From a virus: DNA of 23,361 nt. The DNA is taken from positions 24,735 through 48,095 of IMG/VR virus record IMGVR_UViG_3300029319_000094; one strand, written 5' to 3'. Positions 16,244-21,038 of this stretch are shown piece by piece (position 1 is the first letter of the stretch; each line of letters opens with the position of its first letter). Below the pieces are notes generated by a model that was given only the letters and a program-made list of their open reading frames with translations, was not told the origin of the DNA and made no database searches. The translations under genes and the position numbers were made by a program.

Positions 16244-16275
16244 TGCAGGGTAGTAACATCCAATGCTACCCTGCA
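16244..16275 (+). terminator. Strong hairpin after the first early gene; probable transcript end or processing site
   Basis: TGCAGGGTAG (16244-16253) and CTACCCTGCA (16266-16275) pair perfectly over ten bases with a 12-base loop, starting 13 bases after the stop codon. There is no following T run, so factor-independent termination is doubtful. A 3' end-stabilising hairpin is equally possible. Confidence 0.55.
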
Positions 16276-16450
16276 TCCTCAAAAGCTCGGTGTCAGCAAA
16301 GCTGACCAATACTGTAGTTGTCTTCATAGCTGTCATTTAACAACAAACAACCTAATAACAACTCTGTTATTGCCTGTGCTGGTATAAATTTGTTTAATAA
16401 ATGGCCAGTATAAATCAGTTTTGTTTGCAAGCCTGTAATAAATCTGTAAG

Positions 16451-16462
16451 TTTAGTTGCAAT
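16451..16462 (+). repeat. Third copy of TTTAGTTRCAAT element
   Basis: TTTAGTTGCAAT matches the copies at 15654-15665 and 15766-15777 (which have A in place of G). Here, as at 15766, TTTGTGT begins exactly five bases after it. The shared spacing suggests a two-part promoter or activator site. Confidence 0.45.
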
Positions 16463-16466
16463 AAGT

Positions 16467-16482
16467 CTTTGTGTATTTGGGT
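16467..16482 (+). promoter_or_regulatory. Promoter-like element, copy 2 (CTTTGTGTATTTGGGT)
   Basis: Sixteen-base element upstream of the cluster of small genes beginning at 16550. A TATAAT lies 14 bases after it (16497-16502), so a host sigma factor promoter here cannot be excluded, though no -35 hexamer is correctly spaced. Confidence 0.55.
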
Positions 16483-16549
16483 ATTGTAATTAATACTATA
16501 ATATAATAACACTTATACATTAACTTATACTAAAGAAAGAGAGAGTCAA

Positions 16550-16816
16550 ATGGATCAAATAGAACAATATATTAACAAGAGATATGTCAAATACATGAGA
16601 TTAGTTGAAAGCTTAATCAAAGCTAAACAACCTCCAACAAAAGCATTTGACAATCTTACATTAGATGAACAAGCTATTATCAGTTTGTACAACTCAAGAT
16701 CAGAAAGATTTAATCAGTTGCTTCAAGTTCAGAAATCATTAAAGATAGCTAAGAAGTATGATGTAAGGTCTATGTCTATTATGCAAATCATTAAGGCTAA
16801 GCTAGGCTATGTATAA
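16550..16816 (+). CDS. Small helical protein, unknown function
   Basis: 88 residues, ATG start with an A/G-rich (AAGAGAGAG) upstream. It is mainly helical and basic: 'IEQYINKRYVKYMRLVESLI', then 'LTLDEQAIISLYNSRSERFN' and 'LLQVQKSLKIAKKYDV'. No domain is recognised. It is the first gene of a run of eight short, mostly overlapping genes downstream of promoter-like element 2, a typical phage early cluster. It overlaps the next gene by eight bases. Confidence 0.6.
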   Translation: MDQIEQYINKRYVKYMRLVESLIKAKQPPTKAFDNLTLDEQAIISLYNSRSERFNQLLQVQKSLKIAKKYDVRSMSIMQIIKAKLGYV

Positions 16817-16961
16817 TGATAAACAACCTTATATGCAGAAGTGGCAGCTCGTTGACTGGGCTGCTACTTATTTCAAAGAACCTAGACATAAGTTTAACAG
16901 ATGGTCTAAATCTAGACTATTTGCTGTAAGAATGTCTGTAATAAAGAAACAGGAGAAATAA
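16809..16961 (+). CDS. 50-residue basic protein
   Basis: ATG at 16809 overlaps the previous stop by eight bases. It encodes MYNDKQPYMQKWQLVDWAA and on to a Lys/Arg-rich end (RHKFNRWSKSRLF ... SVIKKQEK). Three Trp residues in 50 are notable. The frame sits tightly between neighbours with overlaps at both ends, which supports it. Function unknown. Confidence 0.55.
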   Translation: MYNDKQPYMQKWQLVDWAATYFKEPRHKFNRWSKSRLFAVRMSVIKKQEK

Positions 16962-17093
16962 GTGAATGAGATAGAAAGAGATAGAGTTAATAGAAAGCTT
17001 GATACTGATGAGAAGATAGTAATAAAAGCTTTAACTGAAAAAATTTCATCTTTAAAGTTTGAAATTAAAAGATTAAAGAAAGAGAGGTCATAA
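16962..17093 (+). CDS. 43-residue coiled-coil protein with GTG start
   Basis: GTG at 16962 follows the preceding stop directly and has AGGAG seven bases upstream; no ATG is available in frame. The product is a charged helix with heptad-like Leu/Ile spacing ('LTEKISSLKFEIKRLKKERS'). Its stop overlaps the next ATG (TAATG). Unknown function. Confidence 0.5.
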   Translation: MNEIERDRVNRKLDTDEKIVIKALTEKISSLKFEIKRLKKERS

Positions 17094-17185
17094 TGCTTGA
17101 ATACATTATAATAATAGTAATATCATTATCAGTTGGAGGTGCTTTGTCAGTCTTGCCTTTAGATAAGAAGGTAGACAATGACTAA
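17093..17185 (+). CDS. 30-residue single-membrane-segment peptide
   Basis: ATG overlaps the preceding TAA by one base, with AGAGG upstream. Residues 4-22 (YIIIIVISLSVGGALSVLP) form one hydrophobic membrane helix, followed by a short charged tail. The next gene overlaps it by eight bases. Phage peptides of this kind can act on host membrane proteins or help lysis, but nothing here proves either. Confidence 0.5.
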   Translation: MLEYIIIIVISLSVGGALSVLPLDKKVDND

Positions 17186-17363
17186 GAAAGAAATGATAGA
17201 TAATATGCAGTATCTTGGAGACAGGGTACTGCATGGAGAGATACTTTTAATGAAATGGATGTCATTAATAGATGAACCATTGGAAGGTATGCCTACAGAT
17301 AAATTAAAACTAATGGAAGAAACACATCTTTTTATAACAAAACAAAGAGGTAATGATGATTAA
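17178..17363 (+). CDS. 61-residue helical protein, unknown function
   Basis: ATG with AGAAGG upstream. It is Met-rich (eight Met) and helical, beginning MTKKEMIDNMQYLGDRVLHG, then 'ILLMKWMSLIDEPLEGMP' and 'LMEETHLFI'. It overlaps both neighbours, consistent with coupled translation. The 'W.SLIDEPLEG.P.DKL' segment has no family that I recognise. Confidence 0.55.
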   Translation: MTKKEMIDNMQYLGDRVLHGEILLMKWMSLIDEPLEGMPTDKLKLMEETHLFITKQRGNDD

Positions 17364-17646
17364 AGTAAATAAGAAAACTAAAGTAACTAAAAAAGCTAAA
17401 TCAAAAGCTAAACCTAAAGTTAAAAAGAAACCACCTTTAATTAAATCAATAAAAGAAAGTCCAGAGATAAAGCCTGCTACTGCTGTAGATATAATGCTAG
17501 CTAGCTTTGCTACTATACTGTCTACTATTTATACAACATATGCTTATGTAAATAATATGATATACAAGCCTTTCTTTATAGTGCTAGCTATATCTTTCTT
17601 ACTTGTAGTGTTTAGCTGGAAGGAGTACTATGAAAACAACAACTAA
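17353..17646 (+). CDS. Small membrane protein with two helices and a Lys-rich N-terminus
   Basis: 97 residues. Residues 5-35 carry a dense Lys stretch; residues about 45-67 (VDIMLASFATILSTIYTTYA) and 71-89 (KPFFIVLAISFLLVVFSW) are two membrane helices joined by a short loop. By the positive-inside rule the N-terminus should be cytoplasmic. Size and two helices would fit a class II holin-like pore, but holins normally carry the Lys cluster at the C-terminus and sit near an endolysin, which is absent here. Another role, such as membrane attachment of phage replication, is equally open. It has two adjacent ATG codons (17353 and 17356). Confidence 0.6.
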   Translation: MMIKVNKKTKVTKKAKSKAKPKVKKKPPLIKSIKESPEIKPATAVDIMLASFATILSTIYTTYAYVNNMIYKPFFIVLAISFLLVVFSWKEYYENNN

Positions 17647-17902
17647 CTCACAACAAACTAACCCAATAACCCTTGAACAAACAGTACAAAAAGTCAAAGA
17701 ACACAACAAAGAAATAAAACAAATAAAAGAAATGCTAGGAGATATTCTTACACATATATCTCATACTTATGGAAACATAAACAGCATAGCTAATGTCCTT
17801 AATGCTGCAGAAAAAGAATGGATACCAGAAGATAAAGAGGGACAGATTAATCATTATAAAAATAAAATTAAAGAGGTAACAAATGAAGACATACCAGCTT
17901 AA
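17630..17902 (+). CDS. 90-residue helical protein, unknown function
   Basis: ATG at 17630 with GGAAGGAG upstream, overlapping the end of the membrane-protein gene. A long helix (about residues 15-60, 'ITLEQTVQKVKEHNKEIKQI', 'KEMLGDILTHIS') is followed by an acidic C-terminal part. Its 3' end overlaps the start of the next gene by 20 bases. Could be a partner of the neighbouring membrane protein; not recognised. Confidence 0.55.
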   Translation: MKTTTNSQQTNPITLEQTVQKVKEHNKEIKQIKEMLGDILTHISHTYGNINSIANVLNAAEKEWIPEDKEGQINHYKNKIKEVTNEDIPA

Positions 17903-18152
17903 ACAAACTAGCTTGAAGCCTGATAAATATGGCAACAACATCATTGTAAAAATGGTAACAGAATACAAAGATGGTAAATTTGTTAAACATATAAAACTAG
18001 ATGATAGAGCTTTAGCCATATTAGAAAGTGGTCAACTCTGTCATCCTCAACAACTAGAAGATGCTGAAGCTATACTAGACAGCATAACTAAAGACAGTAA
18101 CCCAGACTATATATATAATAAAGTAGAAGAATATAGAGTCAAATACAAATAA
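17883..18152 (+). CDS. 89-residue protein, unknown function
   Basis: ATG with AGAGG seven bases upstream. It starts with extended segments (MKTYQLKQTSLKPDKYGNNI, then 'VKMVTEYKDGKFVKHIKLDD') and ends with a helical part ('LEDAEAILDSITKDSNPDYI'). It is the last gene before a 94-base gap and promoter-like element 3. No known family. Confidence 0.55.
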   Translation: MKTYQLKQTSLKPDKYGNNIIVKMVTEYKDGKFVKHIKLDDRALAILESGQLCHPQQLEDAEAILDSITKDSNPDYIYNKVEEYRVKYK

Positions 18153-18177
18153 ACTTAACTTATTGGTGTAAAGTATG

Positions 18178-18238
18178 TTTCCTTATTTCCCTTTATTTCC
18201 TTAATACTACTTTAGGAAGTTAAGGAACCTGTGTTTCC
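18178..18238 (+). repeat. TTTCC short repeats with a dyad upstream of promoter-like element 3
   Basis: TTTCC occurs at 18178, 18186, 18196 and 18234, the first three spaced by eight and ten bases. Within it TTCCTTAA (18197-18204) and TTAAGGAA (18220-18227) form an eight-base inverted repeat with a 15-base loop. It could be an operator or a weak transcript end for the preceding operon. Confidence 0.4.
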
Positions 18239-18246
18239 ACTAATAA

Positions 18247-18262
18247 CTTTGTGTTTTTGGGT
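18247..18262 (+). promoter_or_regulatory. Promoter-like element, copy 3 (CTTTGTGTTTTTGGGT)
   Basis: Same 16-base element, here only 21 bases before the ATG at 18284, leaving room only for a ribosome site (GAAGGAG). If the transcript began far downstream there would be no leader, so transcription starting at the GGG is the simplest reading. Confidence 0.55.
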
Positions 18263-18283
18263 TTAAACAAAGAAGGAGATAAG

Positions 18284-18550
18284 ATGTCAAAGATATATGA
18301 ACATCATAAAGATAAAGAAGATATATTTGATGCAATGCCTACAATGAATGATGTAGAACAAGAGTTGTATCTAATAGAAACAGTAAGAGTAATGAAAGAA
18401 GCACAAGCCTTGCTTGGCATTAAAGCTAATCCAAAAGCTATACAGCAATGCTTAACAAAACTACAAGAACAAATCAATACAGCTGAAGAAACTATATTGC
18501 AGTTTGAAATAGACATGGAAGAAATGGCTAAGCATTATGGAAAGAGGTAG
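18284..18550 (+). CDS. 88-residue helical acidic protein, unknown function
   Basis: ATG at 18284 with GAAGGAG seven bases upstream. The frame continues 5' to a GTG, but that lies inside the promoter-like element, so ATG is the start. After MSKIYEHHKDKEDIFDAMPT the protein is helical ('ELYLIETVRVMKEAQALLGI', 'CLTKLQEQINTAEETIL') and acidic overall. It heads a group of four short genes. No family recognised. Confidence 0.6.
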   Translation: MSKIYEHHKDKEDIFDAMPTMNDVEQELYLIETVRVMKEAQALLGIKANPKAIQQCLTKLQEQINTAEETILQFEIDMEEMAKHYGKR

Positions 18551-18671
18551 CTGTGAAAGATGTGAAGAGCAAGATGCAGTGTTAAGAGACCCTCATGGAG
18601 ATGAGGTCTGTGTTACTTGCTATAACATAAGTGTAGGTGCAATAAAGAAAGAAGAGGAAGAATATGAGTAA
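18537..18671 (+). CDS. 44-residue zinc-ribbon-type microprotein
   Basis: ATG at 18537 overlaps the previous gene by 14 bases. Cys6-x2-Cys9 (SCERC) and Cys25-x2-Cys28 (VCVTC) form two knuckles as in a minimal zinc ribbon, with a short Asp/Gly turn between ('RDPHGDEV'), then a Glu-rich end. Such small ribbons bind nucleic acid or proteins such as RNA polymerase. The ribosome site is weak, so it may depend on coupling to the upstream gene. The four-Cys pattern within a short open frame is the main support. Confidence 0.55.
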   Translation: MERGSCERCEEQDAVLRDPHGDEVCVTCYNISVGAIKKEEEEYE

Positions 18672-18828
18672 AGAAAAAGAATCAATATTTTCAAAAATAA
18701 TCTGTGCATTTCTAACAAGCTGTAGTAAATTAGGCTTTATTACTAAAATAAAGACAACTAAATATCACACTACAGCATACATGCCTGGAGGTATTACTTT
18801 CAGGCAGTATCATCCTAGAGAGATCTGA
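18664..18828 (+). CDS. 54-residue protein, unknown function
   Basis: ATG overlaps the previous stop region by eight bases and has AGAGGAAG upstream. Contains 'IFSKIICAFLTSCSK', a short amphipathic stretch, then 'TAYMPGGITFRQYHPREI'. Its TGA overlaps the next ATG. No family known. Confidence 0.5.
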   Translation: MSKEKESIFSKIICAFLTSCSKLGFITKIKTTKYHTTAYMPGGITFRQYHPREI

Positions 18829-18968
18829 TGCAACAAAAAGAAAGAGATATATTAATAGAGTTTATAAAAGCTCATCTAGAACTATTTACACAAGATGAGC
18901 TTGACTACTTTGTAGACTATATTGTAACAAAAAATATAGACTTTAGAAAAAAGACTGAAATAAATTAA
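18828..18968 (+). CDS. 46-residue helical protein, unknown function
   Basis: ATG at 18828 overlaps the previous TGA by one base. The short product begins MQQKERDILIEFIKAHLELF and continues with 'TQDELDYFVDYIVTKNIDF', two helices. It is strongly A+T-rich, in contrast to the gene-free region that follows directly. Unknown function. Confidence 0.5.
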   Translation: MQQKERDILIEFIKAHLELFTQDELDYFVDYIVTKNIDFRKKTEIN

Positions 18969-19400
18969 ATAGCTAACATATGTGTGTGGAAGCTATTAGG
19001 GACATAGGTACCTCTCTTTCTACCTGTGTCCCTTTCATTAATTAGTAACCAACAGGCTGAGTGGGAAGGAGAGGTAGCTCCTCTTACATAGCATGCATGA
19101 ACATCCCAGCATGCCCAGCCTATAAAATTCCCTGTCATAGTAGATAGAATCACAATAGTTTTTTGGATAAACCTGTAAGTCCTGCATCACCCCTGTGCTC
19201 TGTAGGCAAAGGAAAAGGATTATTGTAGCTCTAGATATTATCTTTCTGACACAAAGACTATGGCAGGGATAAACTTGAGAGAGGATAACAATATATGTGT
19301 GAGATGAACAAGGTTTGCAGAAGAGAGTAATTTATCTAGACATCCTTGATTCCAGTCAATACCTCATGTGACACCTCTCTCAAAAACTTTAAGGAGATAA
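18969..19400 (+). ncRNA. Candidate structured noncoding RNA region
   Basis: 432 bases without a convincing gene on either strand. Several paired elements follow in order: AATAGCT/AGCTATT (18968-18974 with 18991-18997); a 13-base-pair hairpin at 18998-19010 with 19021-19033 containing one G-U pair; and an apparent three-way junction closed by AGGCTG/CAGCCT (19054-19059 with 19116-19121) enclosing AGAGG/CCTCT (19070-19074 with 19080-19084) and GCATGC/GCATGC (19091-19096 with 19109-19114). The part 18998-19121 is about 48% G+C by hand count, far above the flanking genes. T6 at 19159-19164 could end a transcript. No tRNA, tmRNA or group I intron signature holds up. Strand is assumed from neighbours. 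An origin or regulatory region is the alternative. Confidence 0.45.
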
Positions 19401-19544
19401 ATGGAAGAAGAGTTTGATAACTGGGAAGAAGTTCCTGATGAAGACTTGTTTCAAGATGGAGAACTAACCAATGAACAAGCAATGATAAAAGCTTGGGACA
19501 ATGTCTATTATGGAAAATATAAATTAATAAGAAGGAGAACATAA
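19401..19544 (+). CDS. 47-residue acidic protein, unknown function
   Basis: ATG with AAGGAGATAA directly upstream, a strong ribosome site. It begins MEEEFDNWEEVPDEDLFQDG and turns basic at the end (KYKLIRRRT). Its TAA overlaps the ATG of the next gene. The first half is strongly acidic. Not recognised. Confidence 0.6.
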   Translation: MEEEFDNWEEVPDEDLFQDGELTNEQAMIKAWDNVYYGKYKLIRRRT

Positions 19545-19828
19545 TGCTAGAAGCAGATATAATAAGAAAGTGGACTAAAGTAGCTTCAGATATATTAGTA
19601 GGCAGAACAATAACAGAAGTAGCCTACTTAACAAAGACAGAAGCAGAAGAAGACTTTGGTTGGCATAAAAGGCCTATAACTTTTACTCTTGATAATGGAA
19701 CAATAATAATAGCACAAATGGATGATGAAGGTAACGATGGTGGTGTGCTTAAAGCAGAGTTTCCAGGACAAACAGTAGAAATACAAGGACAGAAGTATTT
19801 AAAAACAGAAATAATGCCAGTACTATAA
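19544..19828 (+). CDS. 94-residue protein of a phage/plasmid family, unknown function
   Basis: ATG overlaps the preceding stop, with AAGGAGA upstream. The pattern 'ILVGRTITEVAYLTKTEAEE' then 'GWHKRPITFTLDNGTII' and 'DDEGNDGG' recalls small mobile-element proteins with 'LvGr.I..v.ymt..Ea...gW..rp....L.dG......DDEGN.gG'. These are small beta-rich folds of no known function. Predicted alpha helix at the start, beta strands after. Confidence in the gene is good; none in a function. Confidence 0.65.
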   Translation: MLEADIIRKWTKVASDILVGRTITEVAYLTKTEAEEDFGWHKRPITFTLDNGTIIIAQMDDEGNDGGVLKAEFPGQTVEIQGQKYLKTEIMPVL

Positions 19829-19850
19829 ACAATAAAAGAAGGAGACAAAC

Positions 19851-20369
19851 ATGTCAAATAAAATAAGTGTTCAACAAAGAAAGTATTTTACTCAAAGAAT
19901 AGAAGAAGCTATAGATGCTAAGATATCAGTTCTTAAACATAAAAATGCTGCTAAAGTAACTGATTTAGGTAATAAACAATATGAAAACTATCTCAAAGAA
20001 ATAGATGTATTTGATAAATTAATGAGATTTAATGTAATAAAAGATGAAGCTGATAAACTTTGCAGTACCTTAAAACAGATCTATGAAAATATTAAACAGG
20101 CTTTAGATGTAAAAGGTTACAATCATGACTGGCCTACTATATACAATGGATCAAGTTATGAAACTATAAATTCAGCATTTAGAAAAGCTTGTGAAGAAGT
20201 TGCATTGCAAAATAGCAAAGGTAATGATCTAGGAAAAGAGATAGAAGAACTAGAAAGACAGAAAAGAGCAGCAACAGATCTTCTTCATGGCATTAATGAG
20301 CTTGATGGACTAACAGCTGAAGTCAATAAAATATTAACTGGTGCAGGTGTACCACAACTAGGAGCTTAA
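19851..20369 (+). CDS. 172-residue helical protein, unknown function
   Basis: ATG with AAGGAG eight bases upstream. Almost all helical: 'YFTQRIEEAIDAKISVLKHK', a middle part with a 'GYNHDWPTIYNG' turn, and a second coiled-coil region ('LGKEIEELERQKRAATDLLH'). It ends in a Gly/Pro-rich tail (LTGAGVPQLGA). It is followed one base later by another coiled-coil gene, so the two may form a complex. No enzymatic motif seen. Confidence 0.6.
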   Translation: MSNKISVQQRKYFTQRIEEAIDAKISVLKHKNAAKVTDLGNKQYENYLKEIDVFDKLMRFNVIKDEADKLCSTLKQIYENIKQALDVKGYNHDWPTIYNGSSYETINSAFRKACEEVALQNSKGNDLGKEIEELERQKRAATDLLHGINELDGLTAEVNKILTGAGVPQLGA

Positions 20370-20370
20370 T

Positions 20371-20595
20371 ATGTCTTACAATAGTGATATAGATAAATTA
20401 AACAGAACAACTGAAACACTTTCATCTGTAATAAGAAATCTTAAAAAATATCAACAGCCAAGTATACATCTATACCCAAATGTTAGCTCAGAAATATCAA
20501 CATGTAGAAATGCATTAGATTCTGCTGACTCAGCATTGCATGACCTTGAATTTGCAATAGATGAACTAGAAAAGAAACTAAAAGGAGAAGACTAA
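20371..20595 (+). CDS. 74-residue coiled-coil protein
   Basis: ATG with AGGAG six bases upstream. Heptad-patterned helices at both ends ('IDKLNRTTETLSSVIRNLKK' and 'LHDLEFAIDELEKKLKGED') with a short 'PSIHLYPNV' linker suggest a helical hairpin. The TAA overlaps the next ATG by one base. Unknown function. Confidence 0.6.
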   Translation: MSYNSDIDKLNRTTETLSSVIRNLKKYQQPSIHLYPNVSSEISTCRNALDSADSALHDLEFAIDELEKKLKGED

Positions 20596-20945
20596 TGGGT
20601 TTTGACATATATGGATTAGATCCACAAACAGAAAAAGGTCATTATTTTAGAAACAATGTATGGTATTGGAGGCCTTTGTGGTCTCTAATATGTCATCATT
20701 GTGAAGACATATTAACTAAAGAAGAGATGGAATATGGAAACTGGAATGATGGTAAAGCTATACAAGCTAAGACAGCTATTAAAATATATAAAAGACTAAT
20801 AAATAAAATAGACACTATTAAAGATGAAATTAATGAATATGAAAAAGAAAGAAAAAAAGATAATGGTAGTCATCCTGCTAGTCTTGATAATGTTTTAGAG
20901 TTTATAGACTTTTGTAAAAACTCTGGGGGCTTTGCTATACATTAA
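20595..20945 (+). CDS. 116-residue protein of a recurrent 'GFDIYG ... YFRNNVWYWRPLW' family
   Basis: ATG with AAGGAGA upstream. It begins MGFDIYGLDPQTEKGHYFRN and contains 'NNVWYWRPLWSLICHHC', later 'EMEYGNWNDGKAIQAKTA', and ends 'VLEFIDFCKNSGGFAI'. I recall proteins with the same start (GxDxYGxxP), aromatic block, N-(D/G)-G and 'F..F...SGGF.I' end from many phages and plasmids, always without known function. Two Cys in 'CHHC' plus His could bind a metal but are not in a clear zinc-finger arrangement. It closes the operon before promoter-like element 4. Confidence 0.65.
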   Translation: MGFDIYGLDPQTEKGHYFRNNVWYWRPLWSLICHHCEDILTKEEMEYGNWNDGKAIQAKTAIKIYKRLINKIDTIKDEINEYEKERKKDNGSHPASLDNVLEFIDFCKNSGGFAIH

Positions 20946-20947
20946 AA

Positions 20948-20963
20948 CCTTGTGTTTTTGGGT
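20948..20963 (+). promoter_or_regulatory. Promoter-like element, copy 4 (CCTTGTGTTTTTGGGT)
   Basis: Fourth copy, with one difference at position 2, between the unknown operon and the recombination/replication genes. About 75 bases separate it from ATG 21039; a stem-loop at 20987-21016 lies in that leader. Confidence 0.55.
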
Positions 20964-20986
20964 AATTTTATACTAAATTATCAGGC

Positions 20987-21016
20987 AGAAAAGGGCTGCA
21001 TATTGCAGTCCTTTCT
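20987..21016 (+). promoter_or_regulatory. Leader stem-loop before the recombination/replication genes
   Basis: GGGCTGCA (20993-21000) pairs with TGCAGTCC (21004-21011) using one G-U pair and a three-base loop; pairing continues outward (A-rich arm with TTTCT) with a single bulge. It lies between promoter-like element 4 and the AAAGGAG site of the next gene, so it would be a 5' leader structure, possibly for mRNA stability or RNase processing. Confidence 0.5.
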
Positions 21017-21038
21017 CGTCTTATCAAAAGGAGAATAA

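Larger units (their letters stand above)
16231..16549 (+). other. Gene-free stretch with two tandem hairpins and promoter-like element
   Basis: About 320 bases without a supported gene. It holds a ten-base-pair hairpin at 16244-16275, a second hairpin at about 16289-16307 (GG-TCAGC / GCTGACC with a small bulge), a repeat of GTATAAAT (near 16381 and 16412), the 12-mer TTTAGTTGCAAT at 16451-16462, promoter-like element copy 2 at 16467-16482, and a TATAAT at 16497-16502. Confidence 0.55.

Noticed and set aside
16169-16387. Plus-strand frame of 72 codons running out of the first early gene
   Set aside because: It overlaps the real gene in another frame, then runs through two hairpins; its Leu/Ser/Cys-rich product and lack of a ribosome site mark it as a chance frame.
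16477-16502. Sigma-70 promoter made from TTGGGT and TATAAT near element 2
   Set aside because: The gap between the hexamers is 14 bases, too short for a normal sigma-70 promoter; the TATAAT may be chance in A+T-rich sequence.
17353-17646. Holin call for the two-helix membrane protein
   Set aside because: No endolysin nearby, and the Lys cluster is N-terminal rather than C-terminal; kept as an unassigned membrane protein.
18965-19153. Minus-strand reading frame of 62 codons over the structured region
   Set aside because: No ribosome site, wrong strand for the neighbourhood, odd composition (Trp/Cys/His-rich); openness is explained by the locally higher G+C and hairpin arms.
19240-19400. Group I intron-like string (AAAGACTATGGCAGGG) in the gene-free region
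   Set aside because: It resembles a conserved intron core strand, but no complementary ATAGTC strand follows and no gene is split across the region, so an intron is not supported.
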